A stretch of DNA of 64,000 nt from Pseudomonas gozinkensis (GCF_014863585.1 NZ_CP062253.1:372001-436000); one strand, 5' to 3'; counted from the stretch's first letter, positions 43,706-54,089 are shown. The notes: a model not told the origin generated them from the sequence alone. Numbers and translations are program-made.

Positions 43706-45526
43706 GTGATCGAAAATCTACGCAACATCGCCATCATTGCCCACGTTGACCATGGTAAGACCACCCTGGTAGACAAACTCCTGCGTCAATCCGGCACCCT
43801 GGAGCGCAACGAGCTCAACGACGAGCGCGTGATGGACTCCAACGACCAGGAAAAAGAGCGCGGCATTACCATTCTGGCGAAAAACACCGCCATCAACTGG
43901 AACGGCTACCACATCAACATCGTGGACACCCCGGGCCACGCCGACTTCGGCGGCGAAGTTGAGCGCGTTATGTCCATGGTTGACTCCGTGCTGCTGCTGG
44001 TCGACGCCCAAGACGGCCCTATGCCGCAAACCCGTTTCGTGACCAAGAAGGCTTTCGAAGCCGGCCTGCGTCCAATCGTGGTCATCAACAAGGTTGACCG
44101 TCCGGGCGCGCGTCCTGACTGGGTTCTGGACCAGATCTTCGATCTGTTCGACAACCTGGGCGCTACTGAAGAACAACTGGACTTCCAGGTTGTTTACGCT
44201 TCGGCCCTGAACGGCATCGCCGGTCTGGACCACACCGCCATGGGCGAAGACATGACCGCGCTGTACCAGGCGGTAGTCGACCACGTTCCGCCTCCGGCTG
44301 TTGACCGTGACGGTCCGTTCCAGATGCAGATCTCCGCTCTGGACTACAACAGCTTCCTGGGTGTTATCGGTGTTGGCCGTATCGCCCGTGGTCGCGTCAA
44401 GCCGAACACCCCGGTTGTCGCTATCAGCGCCGACGGCAAGCGCCGCAACGGTCGTATCCTGAAGCTGATGGGTCACCACGGTCTGCACCGCGTTGACGTT
44501 GAAGAAGCAGCGGCCGGCGACATCGTCTGCATCAGTGGTTTCGACGAGCTGTTCATCTCCGACACCCTGTGTGACATCAACAACGTCGAGGCGATGAAGC
44601 CTCTGACCGTTGACGAGCCAACCGTTTCCATGACCTTCCAGGTAAACGACTCGCCATTCTGCGGTAAAGAAGGCAAGTTCGTGACCTCCCGTAACATCAA
44701 GGATCGTCTGGACAAAGAGCTGCTGTACAACGTTGCACTGCGCGTTGAAGAAGGCGACTCGGCTGACAAGTTCAAGGTTTCCGGCCGTGGTGAGCTGCAC
44801 CTCTCGGTACTGATCGAAACCATGCGTCGCGAAGGCTTCGAGCTGGCGCTGGGCCGTCCTGAAGTGATCATCCGTGAAGTTGACGGCGTGAAGCAGGAAC
44901 CGTTCGAAAACGTAACCATCGACATCCCTGAAGAATCCCAGGGCAAGGTCATGGAAGAAATGGGTCTGCGTAAAGGCGACCTGAGCAACATGGTGCCGGA
45001 TGGCAAGGGCCGTGTTCGTCTGGAATACAACATCCCTGCTCGCGGTCTGATCGGTTTCCGTAACCAGTTCCTGACCCTGACCAACGGTGCTGGCATCCTG
45101 ACCTCGATCTTCGACCGTTACGCTCCAGTGAAGTCGGGCCACATGTCCGGCCGTCAGAACGGCGTTCTGGTTTCGGTTGAAACCGGCAAGGCGCTGACCT
45201 ACTCCCTGGAAACCCTGCAGGCTCGTGGCAAGCTGTTCGTAGAACACGGCCAGGAGATCTACAACGGTCAGATCGTTGGTCAGAACTCCCGCGACAACGA
45301 CCTGGGTGTGAACCCTACCAAAGGCAAGAAGCTCGACAACATGCGTGCTTCGGGTAAAGACGAAACCATCGCTCTGGTCCCACCTGTTCGCTTCACCCTG
45401 GAACAGGCTCTGGAATACATCCAGGAAGACGAGCTGTGCGAAGTCACTCCTAAGTCCATCCGTCTTCGCAAGAAGATCCTGGACGAAAGCGAGCGTACCC
45501 GCGCTGCCAAGAAAGCCAAGGCATAA
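43706..45526 (+). CDS. typA: Ribosome-associated GTPase BipA/TypA
   Basis: 606 residues from a GTG (43706). Translational GTPase motifs: G1 [17 protein letters not shown]2 [10 protein letters not shown]3 [16 protein letters not shown]4 NKVDRPGA, G5 YASALNG. EF-G-like domains III and V and the BipA-specific C-terminus ([37 protein letters not shown]) complete it. It aids 50S assembly and stress responses, including growth at low temperature. Confidence 0.98.
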   Translation: MIENLRNIAIIAHVDHGKTTLVDKLLRQSGTLERNELNDERVMDSNDQEKERGITILAKNTAINWNGYHINIVDTPGHADFGGEVERVMSMVDSVLLLVDAQDGPMPQTRFVTKKAFEAGLRPIVVINKVDRPGARPDWVLDQIFDLFDNLGATEEQLDFQVVYASALNGIAGLDHTAMGEDMTALYQAVVDHVPPPAVDRDGPFQMQISALDYNSFLGVIGVGRIARGRVKPNTPVVAISADGKRRNGRILKLMGHHGLHRVDVEEAAAGDIVCISGFDELFISDTLCDINNVEAMKPLTVDEPTVSMTFQVNDSPFCGKEGKFVTSRNIKDRLDKELLYNVALRVEEGDSADKFKVSGRGELHLSVLIETMRREGFELALGRPEVIIREVDGVKQEPFENVTIDIPEESQGKVMEEMGLRKGDLSNMVPDGKGRVRLEYNIPARGLIGFRNQFLTLTNGAGILTSIFDRYAPVKSGHMSGRQNGVLVSVETGKALTYSLETLQARGKLFVEHGQEIYNGQIVGQNSRDNDLGVNPTKGKKLDNMRASGKDETIALVPPVRFTLEQALEYIQEDELCEVTPKSIRLRKKILDESERTRAAKKAKA

Positions 45527-45543
45527 GATTTAGCCAAGGCTGA

Positions 45544-45583
45544 AAAAAACGCCCCCGGTCGAGAGACCGGGGGCGTTTTTGTT
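45544..45583 (+). terminator. Terminator of typA
   Basis: AACGCCCCCGGTC / GACCGGGGGCGTT around GAGA, followed by TTTTTGTTTG. Confidence 0.92.
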
Positions 45584-45602
45584 TGTCTGGCTTTTGAAAG
45601 TC

Positions 45603-45708
45603 TCGTTCCCACGCTCTGCGCGGGAATGCCTCAACGGACGCTCTGCGTTCGGCTCTTGGGACGCGGAGCGTCCCGGGCTGCATTCCCACGCGGAGCGTGG
45701 GAACGATC
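45603..45708. repeat. Palindromic intergenic repeat, GTTCCCACGC family
   Basis: CGTTCCCACGCTCTGCGCGG at the left and CGTGGGAACGATC at the right, with inner arms GGACGCTCTGCG and GACGCGGAGCGTCCCG. Lies between typA and the YkgJ gene. Confidence 0.88.
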
Positions 45709-45719
45709 AGGCGTCGGGA

Positions 45720-46157
45720 TCAGAAGCGTTCGATCGACCGCGAATTCTGCACCCGCTCCACTTCCTTCGGCTTGTACGCGCAATAGCCCGGGCGCGGGCC
45801 GATCTTCGGGTGGTTGCGGCAGGTGTCCGGGCGCTTGTCATAAATGGTGCACAGGCGGCTCTTACGATCCAGGTAATAGCAATCGTTGTTGCTCATGCGC
45901 TGCAGGGTGAAGATCCCCGACTTCTGGTTGAAGCGCTCGACCAGACCTTCTTTTTGCAGACGCTTGGCGATGTTCTTCGGCGGGTCGCCCAGTTCGAACT
46001 CGTCGACCACACCGATGCGCACCAGATCCTTGATCTTGACCTCGACCGGCAGCGTGCAGCAGCTGGAAACGCACGAGCCGCACATCGGGGCCGAATATTT
46101 GGCCCAGGTATCGAGACGGTCGATCTCGGCTGCGGCGATCAGGTTGGGCTTCATCAT
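45720..46157 (-). CDS. YkgJ family cysteine-cluster protein
   Basis: A 145-residue soluble protein with eight conserved Cys: MCGSCVSSCCTLPVEV (25-40), NDCYYLDRKSRLCTIYDKRP and TCRNHPKIGPRPGYC. The C-x2-C...CxxC spacing is that of zinc- or iron-binding YkgJ/UPF0153 proteins, whose function is unknown. Two adjacent Met codons open the frame. Confidence 0.9.
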   Translation of the reverse strand: MMKPNLIAAAEIDRLDTWAKYSAPMCGSCVSSCCTLPVEVKIKDLVRIGVVDEFELGDPPKNIAKRLQKEGLVERFNQKSGIFTLQRMSNNDCYYLDRKSRLCTIYDKRPDTCRNHPKIGPRPGYCAYKPKEVERVQNSRSIERF

Positions 46158-46415
46158 CGGTGTTTACCAGGCGTGTGCATCAGGGCGCGCGATCATACCG
46201 GGACTGGTGGATTTTTGAACAACCTTTCGCCAGATTTTTTCTTCATGCACGAGCATCGTCCGACAATTCGGCACGGCCCCTGCATTCATTAAGGCATTCG
46301 CCAAGGTAATGCCGGACGAAGTCTCACTCTCAGGAAAAACTGCCGAACCAGAGCCCCTACCGTCGGTCAGACCGTCTAGGCTCTGACAATTCCCCGCTCG
46401 CTCGAGGTCCTATCG
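46158..46415. other. Intergenic region with glgP leader hairpin
   Basis: 257 bp separating divergent ykgJ-like and glgP genes. The only clear structure is the hairpin at 46349-46385. No gene seen. Confidence 0.45.
46349..46385 (+). promoter_or_regulatory. Leader hairpin upstream of glgP
   Basis: Arms CAGAGCC / GGCTCTG, extended by CTA / TAG, enclosing a smaller CGG..CCG hairpin. Ends 31 bp before the glgP start. Confidence 0.5.
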
Positions 46416-48866
46416 ATGACTCAAGAACCACTAGTTCGCGAAGCAGAGGTGGCCGCATTCCGCGACGCCGTCCTGACCAAACTCACCTACGCGGTGGGCA
46501 AAGACCCGGATCACGCCTTCGACCATGACTGGTTCGAAGCCATCGCGCTGGCGGCGCGCGATCACATGGTCGAGCACTGGATGGACCACACCCGGCAGAT
46601 CTACCGCAAAGGCCAGAAGCGGGTGTATTACCTCTCGCTGGAATTTCTCATCGGCCGCTTGCTGTACGACAGCCTGAGCAACCTCGGTCTGCTGGACGTC
46701 GCCCGTGAAGCGCTGACCGAACTGGGCGTCGATCTGGAGCGCATCCGCATCCTGGAGCCGGATGCGGCGCTGGGCAACGGTGGCCTCGGACGCCTGGCGG
46801 CGTGCTTCATGGAAAGCATGTCGACCCTCGGCATCGCCGGCCACGGCTACGGGATTCGTTATGAGCACGGGTTGTTCCGCCAGGCCATCGTCGACGGCTG
46901 GCAACAGGAACAGACCGAGCACTGGCTGGATTTCGGCAATCCCTGGGAGTTCGAGCGGCCGGAAGTCGTGTATTCCATCGGCTTTGGTGGCAGCGTCGAG
47001 ACCGTCACCGATGTCAGTGGCAAGAGCAAACAGGTCTGGCATCCGGCGGAAACCGTCCGGGCGATTGCCTACGACACCCCGGTGGTCGGCTGGCGCGGGG
47101 CAAGCGTCAACACTTTGCGCCTGTGGCGGGCCCGGGCCATGGAAGATCTGCACCTGGAGCGCTTCAACGCCGGTGACCACCTCGGAGCGGTCGCCGAAGT
47201 GGCCCGGGCCGAAAGTATTTCCCGCGTGCTCTACCCGGCGGACAGCACCGAAGCCGGGCAGGAACTGCGCCTGCGTCAGGAATACTTCTTCGTCGCCGCG
47301 TCGCTTCAGGATTTGCTGCGCCGTCACCGCAACATGCACACCTCGGTACTGACTCTCGGCGATCACGCGGCAATCCAGCTCAACGACACGCACCCCTCGA
47401 TCGCCGTTGCCGAACTGATGCGCCAGTTGGTCGACGTCTACGACGTGGCCTGGGACGCGGCGTGGCAAGTCACCGTCGATACGCTGTCGTACACCAACCA
47501 CACGCTGCTGCCCGAAGCGCTGGAAACCTGGCCGGTGGGGCTGATGGAGCGCATGTTGCCGCGACACATGCAGATCATTTACCTGATCAACGCCCAGCAC
47601 ATCGATTCGCTGCGGGCCAAGGGCATCCACGATTTCGACGTGCTGCGCGCGGTGTCGCTGATCGAGGAAGACAACGGCCGCCGGGTGCGCATGGGCAATC
47701 TCGCGTTTCTCGGTTCCCACAGCGTCAACGGCGTGTCTGGCCTGCACACGCAACTGATGCGCAAAACCGTGTTCTCCGAACTGCACAAGCTGTATCCGGA
47801 GCGGATCAACAACAAGACCAACGGCATCACCTTCCGCCGCTGGCTGTATCAAGCCAACCCGGAACTGACGTCGATGCTGGTCGATTCCCTCGGCCCGGAC
47901 GTGTTGGATAACCCGGAACAGCGTCTGCTCGATCTTGAGCCGTTCGCCGAGAAACCCGCCTTCCGCAAAGCCTTTGCCGAACAGCGGCTGCACAGCAAAA
48001 AGGCCCTCGCTTACCTGATCCATGAACGGCTGGGGATCGCGGTCAATCCGGCGGCGATGTTCGACGTGCAGGTCAAACGGATCCACGAATACAAACGCCA
48101 GTTGCTCAACCTGATGCACACCGTCGCGCTGTATCAGGCGATCCGCGCCGAGCCGGAAATCGACTGGGTGCCGCGGGTGAAAATCTTCGCCGGCAAGGCA
48201 GCGGCGAGTTATCACCAGGCCAAGCTGATCATCAAGCTGACCAACGACATCGCCCGGGTGGTGAACAACGACCCGACCGTGCGCGGCCTGCTCAAAGTGG
48301 TGTTCCTGCCCAACTACAACGTCAGCCTGGCGGAAAGCATCATTCCGGCGGCTGACCTGTCGGAGCAGATCTCCACCGCCGGTTTCGAGGCCTCGGGCAC
48401 CAGTAACATGAAGTTCGGCCTGAACGGCGCGCTGACCATCGGTACCCTCGACGGCGCCAACGTGGAAATGTGCGAGCGTATTGGCGCCGAGCACATGTTC
48501 ATTTTCGGCCTCAGTGCCCAGCAGGTCGAGGCGCGCAAGCAGAACCACGAGTTCAGCGCCTTGCCGGATATCGCTGCGTCCCATCGCCTCAACGATGTGT
48601 TGCAGGCGATCCGCAGCGGGGTGTTCTCGCCGGACGACACGTCGCGCTACACCGGGCTGATCGACTCGCTGGTGGATTACGACCGGTTCCTGGTCTGCGC
48701 CGATTTCGACTCCTACTGGGAGGCGCAGATGCGTGTCGACGCGCTCTGGCACGACTCCAACAACTGGTGGCGTTCGGCGGTGCTGAATACCTCGCGCATG
48801 GGCTGGTTCTCGTCCGACCGGACGATCCGCGAGTACGCCACGGATATCTGGAAGGCACTGGAGTAA
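46416..48866 (+). CDS. glgP: Glycogen phosphorylase
   Basis: An 816-residue GT35 enzyme that phosphorolyses glycogen to glucose-1-phosphate. RVYYLSLEFLIGRLLYDSLS, DAALGNGGLGRLAACFMES, YGIRYEHGLFRQ and QLNDTHPSIAVAELMR form the N-half; NKTNGITFRRWL, VKRIHEYKRQLLN and the PLP-Lys motif EASGTSNMKFGLNGALTIG (about 650-668) the C-half. Length is normal. Monocistronic with a long hairpin-bearing leader. Confidence 0.97.
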   Translation: MTQEPLVREAEVAAFRDAVLTKLTYAVGKDPDHAFDHDWFEAIALAARDHMVEHWMDHTRQIYRKGQKRVYYLSLEFLIGRLLYDSLSNLGLLDVAREALTELGVDLERIRILEPDAALGNGGLGRLAACFMESMSTLGIAGHGYGIRYEHGLFRQAIVDGWQQEQTEHWLDFGNPWEFERPEVVYSIGFGGSVETVTDVSGKSKQVWHPAETVRAIAYDTPVVGWRGASVNTLRLWRARAMEDLHLERFNAGDHLGAVAEVARAESISRVLYPADSTEAGQELRLRQEYFFVAASLQDLLRRHRNMHTSVLTLGDHAAIQLNDTHPSIAVAELMRQLVDVYDVAWDAAWQVTVDTLSYTNHTLLPEALETWPVGLMERMLPRHMQIIYLINAQHIDSLRAKGIHDFDVLRAVSLIEEDNGRRVRMGNLAFLGSHSVNGVSGLHTQLMRKTVFSELHKLYPERINNKTNGITFRRWLYQANPELTSMLVDSLGPDVLDNPEQRLLDLEPFAEKPAFRKAFAEQRLHSKKALAYLIHERLGIAVNPAAMFDVQVKRIHEYKRQLLNLMHTVALYQAIRAEPEIDWVPRVKIFAGKAAASYHQAKLIIKLTNDIARVVNNDPTVRGLLKVVFLPNYNVSLAESIIPAADLSEQISTAGFEASGTSNMKFGLNGALTIGTLDGANVEMCERIGAEHMFIFGLSAQQVEARKQNHEFSALPDIAASHRLNDVLQAIRSGVFSPDDTSRYTGLIDSLVDYDRFLVCADFDSYWEAQMRVDALWHDSNNWWRSAVLNTSRMGWFSSDRTIREYATDIWKALE

Positions 48867-48962
48867 CTTTTAGCGACAAATGTGCGCCCGGCCCCACGAT
48901 TGTTGGGCCGGATCGATATACTGAGCGCCGGTTTCCGGTCGTTTCAGGCAGCGCTGAATCAT

Positions 48963-49066
48963 TGTGGGAGCGAGCTTGCTCCGGGCTGCGATCCGACGAA
49001 GACGTTTAGCCAGTCAGCATCAATGTTGAATGTGCCGGCCTCTTCGCGAGCAAGCTCGCTCCCACA
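48963..49066. repeat. REP doublet (REPIN)
   Basis: TGTGGGAGCGAGCTTGCTCC at the left and CGAGCAAGCTCGCTCCCACA at the right with about 60 bp between. Lies after glgP. Confidence 0.9.
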
Positions 49067-49133
49067 GGTTTGTGCCTAGACTGAAACCATCGCCGGACTT
49101 GCCCCAACCAGGGGCCGCTTAGGGATATCGACC

Positions 49134-52100
49134 ATGCAATGGATGTTCATGTTGATCGGGCTGCTGCTCGGCTGGCTGCTCGACGAGTCGTTCAGCGATG
49201 CGCTGTTGGGCGCGTTGCTGGGGCTCGCCATCGGGCAGGCGATGCGCATTGCCCGGCTCGGTTCGCAGGCTGCCGAGCAACAGCGTCAGCTGGATCACGC
49301 GAAGATCGCGTTGCAGGGCGTCGAACAGCGACTGTTTCTGCTGGAGGGCGCTCCGGCGCATTCGCCAGCGCCGCCGAGCGTCGCGCCGGCCAGCGAAACG
49401 ATCGTTGAACCCGTCACGGTATTTGAACAACCCTCTGCCGCAGAACCCGAGCTGGTCTGGGAACTGCCACCGGAACTCGAACCTGTTGCTGTCGCCGCTA
49501 GCGAACCGAGCCAGCCGCTGCCGGCCGATGTCTGGCGCCCGGAACCTGTCACCCGCGAACCACAACCGCCTGCCGAACCTCGTGGCCCGAACCTTATCGA
49601 GCGCGGCATCAGCGCTGCGCGTAACTGGCTGTTCGGTGGCAATACCGTGCTGCGGGTCGGCGTGGTGCTGTTGTTCTTTGGTCTGGCCTTCCTGCTGCGC
49701 TACGCCACCGAAGGCATGGTGGTGCCGATCGAATTGCGTTACGCCGGGGTCGCGGCGGCGGCGCTGGGATTGCTGGCGCTGGGCTGGTGGTTGCGCCATC
49801 GCAACAGCAGCTACGCCTTGATGCTGCAAGGCACCGGGATCGCGGTGTTGTACCTGACGGTGTTCGCGGCGATGCGTCTGCACCCGCTGCTCGATCCGTC
49901 TGCCGCGCTGGGATTGTTGGTGGCTGTGACGGTGTTCTCGGCCATTCTGGCCATCACTCAGGATTCCCTGGCCCTGGCCTGCGTCGCCGCACTGGGCGGT
50001 TTCGCCGCGCCGATCCTGACTTCTACGGGCGCCGGCAACCATGTCGCGCTGTTCAGTTATTTCGCATTGCTCAACGCCGGCATTCTGGCCATCGCCTGGT
50101 TCAAGGCCTGGCGCCTGCTCAACCTGATCGGCTTCGTTGGCACCTTCGGCATCGGTTTCGCCTGGGGCCTGCGTTCGTACACGCCGGAACTGTTGTGGAG
50201 CACCGAGCCGTTCCTGATTCTGTTCTTCCTGATGTACCTGGCCATCGGCCTGCTGTTCGCCCGACGCAAGTTGCTGGACCTGCCGGATGCACCGGCCGAC
50301 GGTGACCGCGAGGCGCTGCTGCACTGGTCGGCGCGCAAGGGTGACTACGTCGACGGGACGATGCTGTTCGGTCCGCCGCTGGTGGGCTTCGGTCTGCAAT
50401 TCGCGCTGGTCCAGCATCTGGAATTCGCCGCCGCGTTCAGTGCGTTGGCGCTGGGCATGATCTACATGGCCCTCGCCAAAGTGCTGATGGGCGGACGCGC
50501 ATTGTTGCTGGGTGAGACTTGCCTGGCGCTCGGCGTGATTTTCGCCAGCCTGGCGATTCCATTGGGGCTGGATGCGCGCTGGACCTCCGCCGCCTGGGCG
50601 GTGGAGGGCGCGGGGATTTTCTGGCTCGGCTTGCGTCAGCAACGGCCGTTGGCCCGGGCCTTCGCATTGCTGCTGCAACTGGGCTCGGCACTGGCGTTTC
50701 TCAGCCAGTTGCGCGTTGGCGAAAGCAGTCTGCTCGACGGTGCGCCGCTGGGCGCATTGATGCTCGGCGCGGCGTTGTTGTTCAGCTTCTATCAATTGCG
50801 CAAGGCGTTGCCGGAGCAAACTTCACCGTGGGAGCGTCAGGGCTTGCCGGTGCTGGCGTGTCTCGGGCTGACCTTCCTGTATCTGCTGGCGCCGCTGTTC
50901 TTCTTTACTCAGGGCACGGCGATCAGTTGGGCGCTGGCCGGTCTGGTGACCTTGTTCGTCGGCTTGCGCCTGCAATCGCGCACCTTCCTGTTCACCGCGT
51001 TTGCCGTGCAACTGCTCGGCGGGGCGTTGTTCCTGTTGCGCCTGCAAGGAGCGGGCGAGGATTCGGCGGCGGTGTTCAGCGCCGGGTGGAGCGGTCTGCT
51101 CAGCGCATCGCTGATCGGTCTGGCGCTGATCGCCGGCATGCTGCTGGCGGCGCGCGACGAGATGGTGCGCAGCGATGTTCGTCTGCTGCGCGGTTTGTCG
51201 TTGGTGCTGCTGGCGGGTCTGGTGCTGATCAATCTGGCGGTGTTGTTCGTGCTGCCATGGCAAACCGCGAGCGCGGTGTGGGCGGCCAGTGGCTTGCTGA
51301 TCATCTGGCTCAGCCTGTACCTCAAGCAGCGCGTGAGTTTTGTCTTCGGTCTGCTGTTGCAACTGATCGGCGGCGCGGCGTTTTTGCTGGCAGGCCCCGA
51401 ATTGCTCGGGCCGCTGTCCAGCGAAGGGCTGCGACCGCTGGCCCATGGCGGATTCTGGACGCCACTGGTGTTGGGCCTGGCAGCGATGATCGGGGCGTGG
51501 CGCCTGCAACTGGGCAATCACGCTTCGGCGTTCGACGTGCTGAGTCTGCAGCGCCTGTCCGAAGTGTTGCTGGTGTGGGGCGCCGGTTGGTGGGCGCTGG
51601 CGTGGATCAGCGAAGTGCTGCGGTTTACGCCGCTGAATCTGCAGGCAACGCTGTTGCTGCTGGTGGCCGCACTGAGCGTCGCGTTGTGGACGCTGTTGGC
51701 CCTGCGTCTGAAATGGCCGTCGCTCGGGTTGCTCTGCACCGTGCTGATTCCGGCGGCCGGGCTGGTGTTGCTCGGTGCGTGGCATTCTCGCTATCACCCG
51801 GCGGCGGATTTCGGCTGGCTGGCCTGGGTCGCGGTGTTCGTTGTGCATTTCATCAGCCTGCGGCGTCTGGCGCCGATGTTGCCAGCGCGGTCCTTGAGCA
51901 CGGCGCATGTGCTCGGTTGCTGGCTGCTGATCGGCGTGCTGGCGCTGGAGTTGCGTTACGGCCTGCTGCTGTTGTCCGAGCAATACAACGCCTGGCGCTG
52001 GCTGGGCTGGGCGATTCTGCCGAGTGTGTATCTGTTGCTGATGGCCGCACCGCGTCAGTGGCCGTGGCCGGTGGCGGCGTTCCCTCGGGAATATCGCCTG

Positions 52101-52724
52101 TACGCGGCGGCGCCGCTGGCGGTGTTGATGCTGGTCTGGTTCTGGCTGGCCAATGGCGTCAGCGATGGCAATGCCGAGCCGCTGCCTTATGTACCGCTGC
52201 TCAACCCGCTGGAGTTGGGTCTGCTGTTTGCGTTGTTCGGTGTCTACGTCTGGTCGCGCAGCGCCGTTGCCGAGCTGTCGATCCGCCAGGATTACGCGGC
52301 TTACGCAACGCAACTGATCGCTGGTGTTTCGCTGTTCGCGTTCTGCACTGCGCTGGTCACCCGCGCCGCGCACCATTGGGCCGGCATTCCGTTCGAGCTG
52401 GATCTGCTGCTCGAATCGATGCTGGTGCAGGCCGGTCTGTCCATCGTCTGGACGCTGATGGCGCTCGGACTGATGATCGGCGGGCACCTGCGCCATCGCC
52501 GCGAAGTGTGGTTGATCGGCGCGGCGCTGATTGCGCTGGTGGTGGCCAAACTGATTTTTGTCGAATTGAGCAACCGTGGCGGACTGGCCCGGATCGTCTC
52601 GTTCATCGGCGTCGGCGTGTTGCTGCTGGTGGTGGGCTACTTTGCGCCGCTGCCGCCCAAACGCGTCGACGCTGCACCGGCGGCGGACAAACCGGCCCCG
52701 GAAACCGAAGGAGTGTCGTCTTGA
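49134..52724 (+). CDS. DUF2339 large polytopic membrane protein
   Basis: 1196 residues. An N-terminal hydrophobic stretch (MQWMFMLIGLLLGWLLDESF) is followed by a charged and Pro/Glu-rich linker (about 50-155), then RGISAARNWLFGGNTVLRVG, the entry to roughly 25-30 predicted membrane helices running to the end. This architecture is the DUF2339 family; function is unknown. It is translationally coupled (TTGA overlap) with the DUF3999 gene, so the two likely act as one envelope system. Located between glgP and fbp. Confidence 0.9.
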   Translation: MQWMFMLIGLLLGWLLDESFSDALLGALLGLAIGQAMRIARLGSQAAEQQRQLDHAKIALQGVEQRLFLLEGAPAHSPAPPSVAPASETIVEPVTVFEQPSAAEPELVWELPPELEPVAVAASEPSQPLPADVWRPEPVTREPQPPAEPRGPNLIERGISAARNWLFGGNTVLRVGVVLLFFGLAFLLRYATEGMVVPIELRYAGVAAAALGLLALGWWLRHRNSSYALMLQGTGIAVLYLTVFAAMRLHPLLDPSAALGLLVAVTVFSAILAITQDSLALACVAALGGFAAPILTSTGAGNHVALFSYFALLNAGILAIAWFKAWRLLNLIGFVGTFGIGFAWGLRSYTPELLWSTEPFLILFFLMYLAIGLLFARRKLLDLPDAPADGDREALLHWSARKGDYVDGTMLFGPPLVGFGLQFALVQHLEFAAAFSALALGMIYMALAKVLMGGRALLLGETCLALGVIFASLAIPLGLDARWTSAAWAVEGAGIFWLGLRQQRPLARAFALLLQLGSALAFLSQLRVGESSLLDGAPLGALMLGAALLFSFYQLRKALPEQTSPWERQGLPVLACLGLTFLYLLAPLFFFTQGTAISWALAGLVTLFVGLRLQSRTFLFTAFAVQLLGGALFLLRLQGAGEDSAAVFSAGWSGLLSASLIGLALIAGMLLAARDEMVRSDVRLLRGLSLVLLAGLVLINLAVLFVLPWQTASAVWAASGLLIIWLSLYLKQRVSFVFGLLLQLIGGAAFLLAGPELLGPLSSEGLRPLAHGGFWTPLVLGLAAMIGAWRLQLGNHASAFDVLSLQRLSEVLLVWGAGWWALAWISEVLRFTPLNLQATLLLLVAALSVALWTLLALRLKWPSLGLLCTVLIPAAGLVLLGAWHSRYHPAADFGWLAWVAVFVVHFISLRRLAPMLPARSLSTAHVLGCWLLIGVLALELRYGLLLLSEQYNAWRWLGWAILPSVYLLLMAAPRQWPWPVAAFPREYRLYAAAPLAVLMLVWFWLANGVSDGNAEPLPYVPLLNPLELGLLFALFGVYVWSRSAVAELSIRQDYAAYATQLIAGVSLFAFCTALVTRAAHHWAGIPFELDLLLESMLVQAGLSIVWTLMALGLMIGGHLRHRREVWLIGAALIALVVAKLIFVELSNRGGLARIVSFIGVGVLLLVVGYFAPLPPKRVDAAPAADKPAPETEGVSS

Positions 52725-54085
52725 GTCGCAAGCTTAATCTCGGGTGGCTGTTGCTGGGCGTGGCCATGACGGCCGGCGCCCAGGAAAAACCGGCGGACTT
52801 CGCCGCGCAGGTGCCGTTGTCGGTCAGTGGCTCCGGCCCTTGGTATCGCCTCGAACTGCCGCTGAGCGTGCAGTTGCAGGCACGTCAGACCGATCTCAGT
52901 GATCTGCGGGTGTTCAACGCCGCCGGAGAGCCACAGGCCTATGCGCTGGCCCGGGAATCGGCGCAAACCCGCGACGACGGCCAGTTGCATGAGGTGAAGT
53001 GGTTCCCGCTGTACAACTCGGCGGATGCCACCGAACGCGCGCCGAGCGTGCGCGTGCAGTCCACCACCACCGGCACGCTGGTGGAGGTGCAGCCGTCCAG
53101 TCAGCTCGAAGCTGGTGAGGAAGTGCTGCGCGGCTGGCTGCTCGATGCCAGCGCGATCAAGGCGCCGCTGCAGCAACTGATCCTCGACTGGACCAGCGAG
53201 CGCGACGGCTTCCAGCGTTTCAGCATCGAGGCCAGCGACGACTTGCAGCACTGGCAGGCCTGGGGCGAAGGCCAGGTCGCGCGCCTGACATTTGCCGACG
53301 AACGGGTCGAGCAGCATGAAGTGGCGCTGCCGGGGCAGTCCGCGCGGTATCTGCGTCTGCTGTGGGATTCGCCGGCTTCGGCGCCGGTCCTGACGTCGGC
53401 GCAACTGAAAAGCAGCGACCCGCGCAACCTGCCGCTGCCATTGGTCTGGTCGCCGGCGCTGGCCGGCAGCAGCGGCAAGCCCGGCGAATACACCTGGCAG
53501 CTGCCGATGGGGCTGAATATCGAGCGGGTGCAGGTCGAACTGAAACAGGCCAACAGCCTCGCGCCGGTGACCCTGTCGGGACGTCGCGAAAGCAGTCTGC
53601 CGTGGCAACCGCTGATCAGCGGCTTGCTCTATCGCCTGACCCAGAACGGCCAGGACGTGGTGCAGAACGAATTGCAGCTCTACGGCCAGACCGTGCAGCA
53701 GTTGAAACTGACGGTCGACGAACGCGGCGGTGGCCTCGGCGAGCAGGCGCCAAGTGTGAAATACGCAGTGCGCGCCACTCAGGTGATCTTCCTTGCCCGT
53801 GGCGAAGGACCGTACAGCCTGGCGCTGGGCAATCCGACCGTGAAAACGGCCAACCTGCCGCTGACCACGCTGATTCCCGATTTCAAACCGGAGAAACTGG
53901 CCACGCTGGGCAAGGCCACAGTGCAGGGCGAAGCGCTGGCGACCCAGACTTCGACAGCCACCACCTCGGCCACGGCGGACACCAACTGGAAGAAGTTCGG
54001 CCTGTGGGCGGTGTTGCTGCTCAGTGTGCTGTTTCTGGCAGCGATGGCCTTCAGCCTGCTGCGCAAACCGCCGGCCAAGTCGTGA
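52721..54085 (+). CDS. DUF3999 envelope protein
   Basis: A 454-residue protein that starts at TTG 52721, overlapping the previous stop (TTGA) with AAGGAG 7 bases upstream; no other start fits. Signal peptide MSRKLNLGWLLLGVAMTAGA. Periplasmic part (21-420) has discoidin-like strands (YRLELPLSVQLQ, FQRFSIEASDDLQHW, ARYLRLLWDSPAS). One C-terminal membrane helix, KFGLWAVLLLSVLFLAAMAF, ends with a basic tail. Function unknown; partner of DUF2339. Confidence 0.9.
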   Translation: MSRKLNLGWLLLGVAMTAGAQEKPADFAAQVPLSVSGSGPWYRLELPLSVQLQARQTDLSDLRVFNAAGEPQAYALARESAQTRDDGQLHEVKWFPLYNSADATERAPSVRVQSTTTGTLVEVQPSSQLEAGEEVLRGWLLDASAIKAPLQQLILDWTSERDGFQRFSIEASDDLQHWQAWGEGQVARLTFADERVEQHEVALPGQSARYLRLLWDSPASAPVLTSAQLKSSDPRNLPLPLVWSPALAGSSGKPGEYTWQLPMGLNIERVQVELKQANSLAPVTLSGRRESSLPWQPLISGLLYRLTQNGQDVVQNELQLYGQTVQQLKLTVDERGGGLGEQAPSVKYAVRATQVIFLARGEGPYSLALGNPTVKTANLPLTTLIPDFKPEKLATLGKATVQGEALATQTSTATTSATADTNWKKFGLWAVLLLSVLFLAAMAFSLLRKPPAKS

Positions 54086-54089
54086 ATAT

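Noticed and set aside
46431..48752. Long minus-strand frame opposite glgP
   Set aside because: Shadow of a high-G+C gene; the plus-strand glycogen phosphorylase is complete and unmistakable.
20986..49066. REP doublets as a possible CRISPR array
   Set aside because: Repeats are isolated inverted pairs, not evenly spaced direct repeats with unique spacers, and no cas genes are present.
49119..50819. 566-residue minus-strand frame opposite the DUF2339 gene
   Set aside because: Gln/Arg-rich antisense translation typical of a shadow frame.
50519..52720. Very long plus-strand frame continuous with the DUF3999 gene
   Set aside because: It is an alternative frame inside the DUF2339 gene; its Arg/Ala/Gly-rich translation has no family resemblance. 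The real start is the TTG at 52721.
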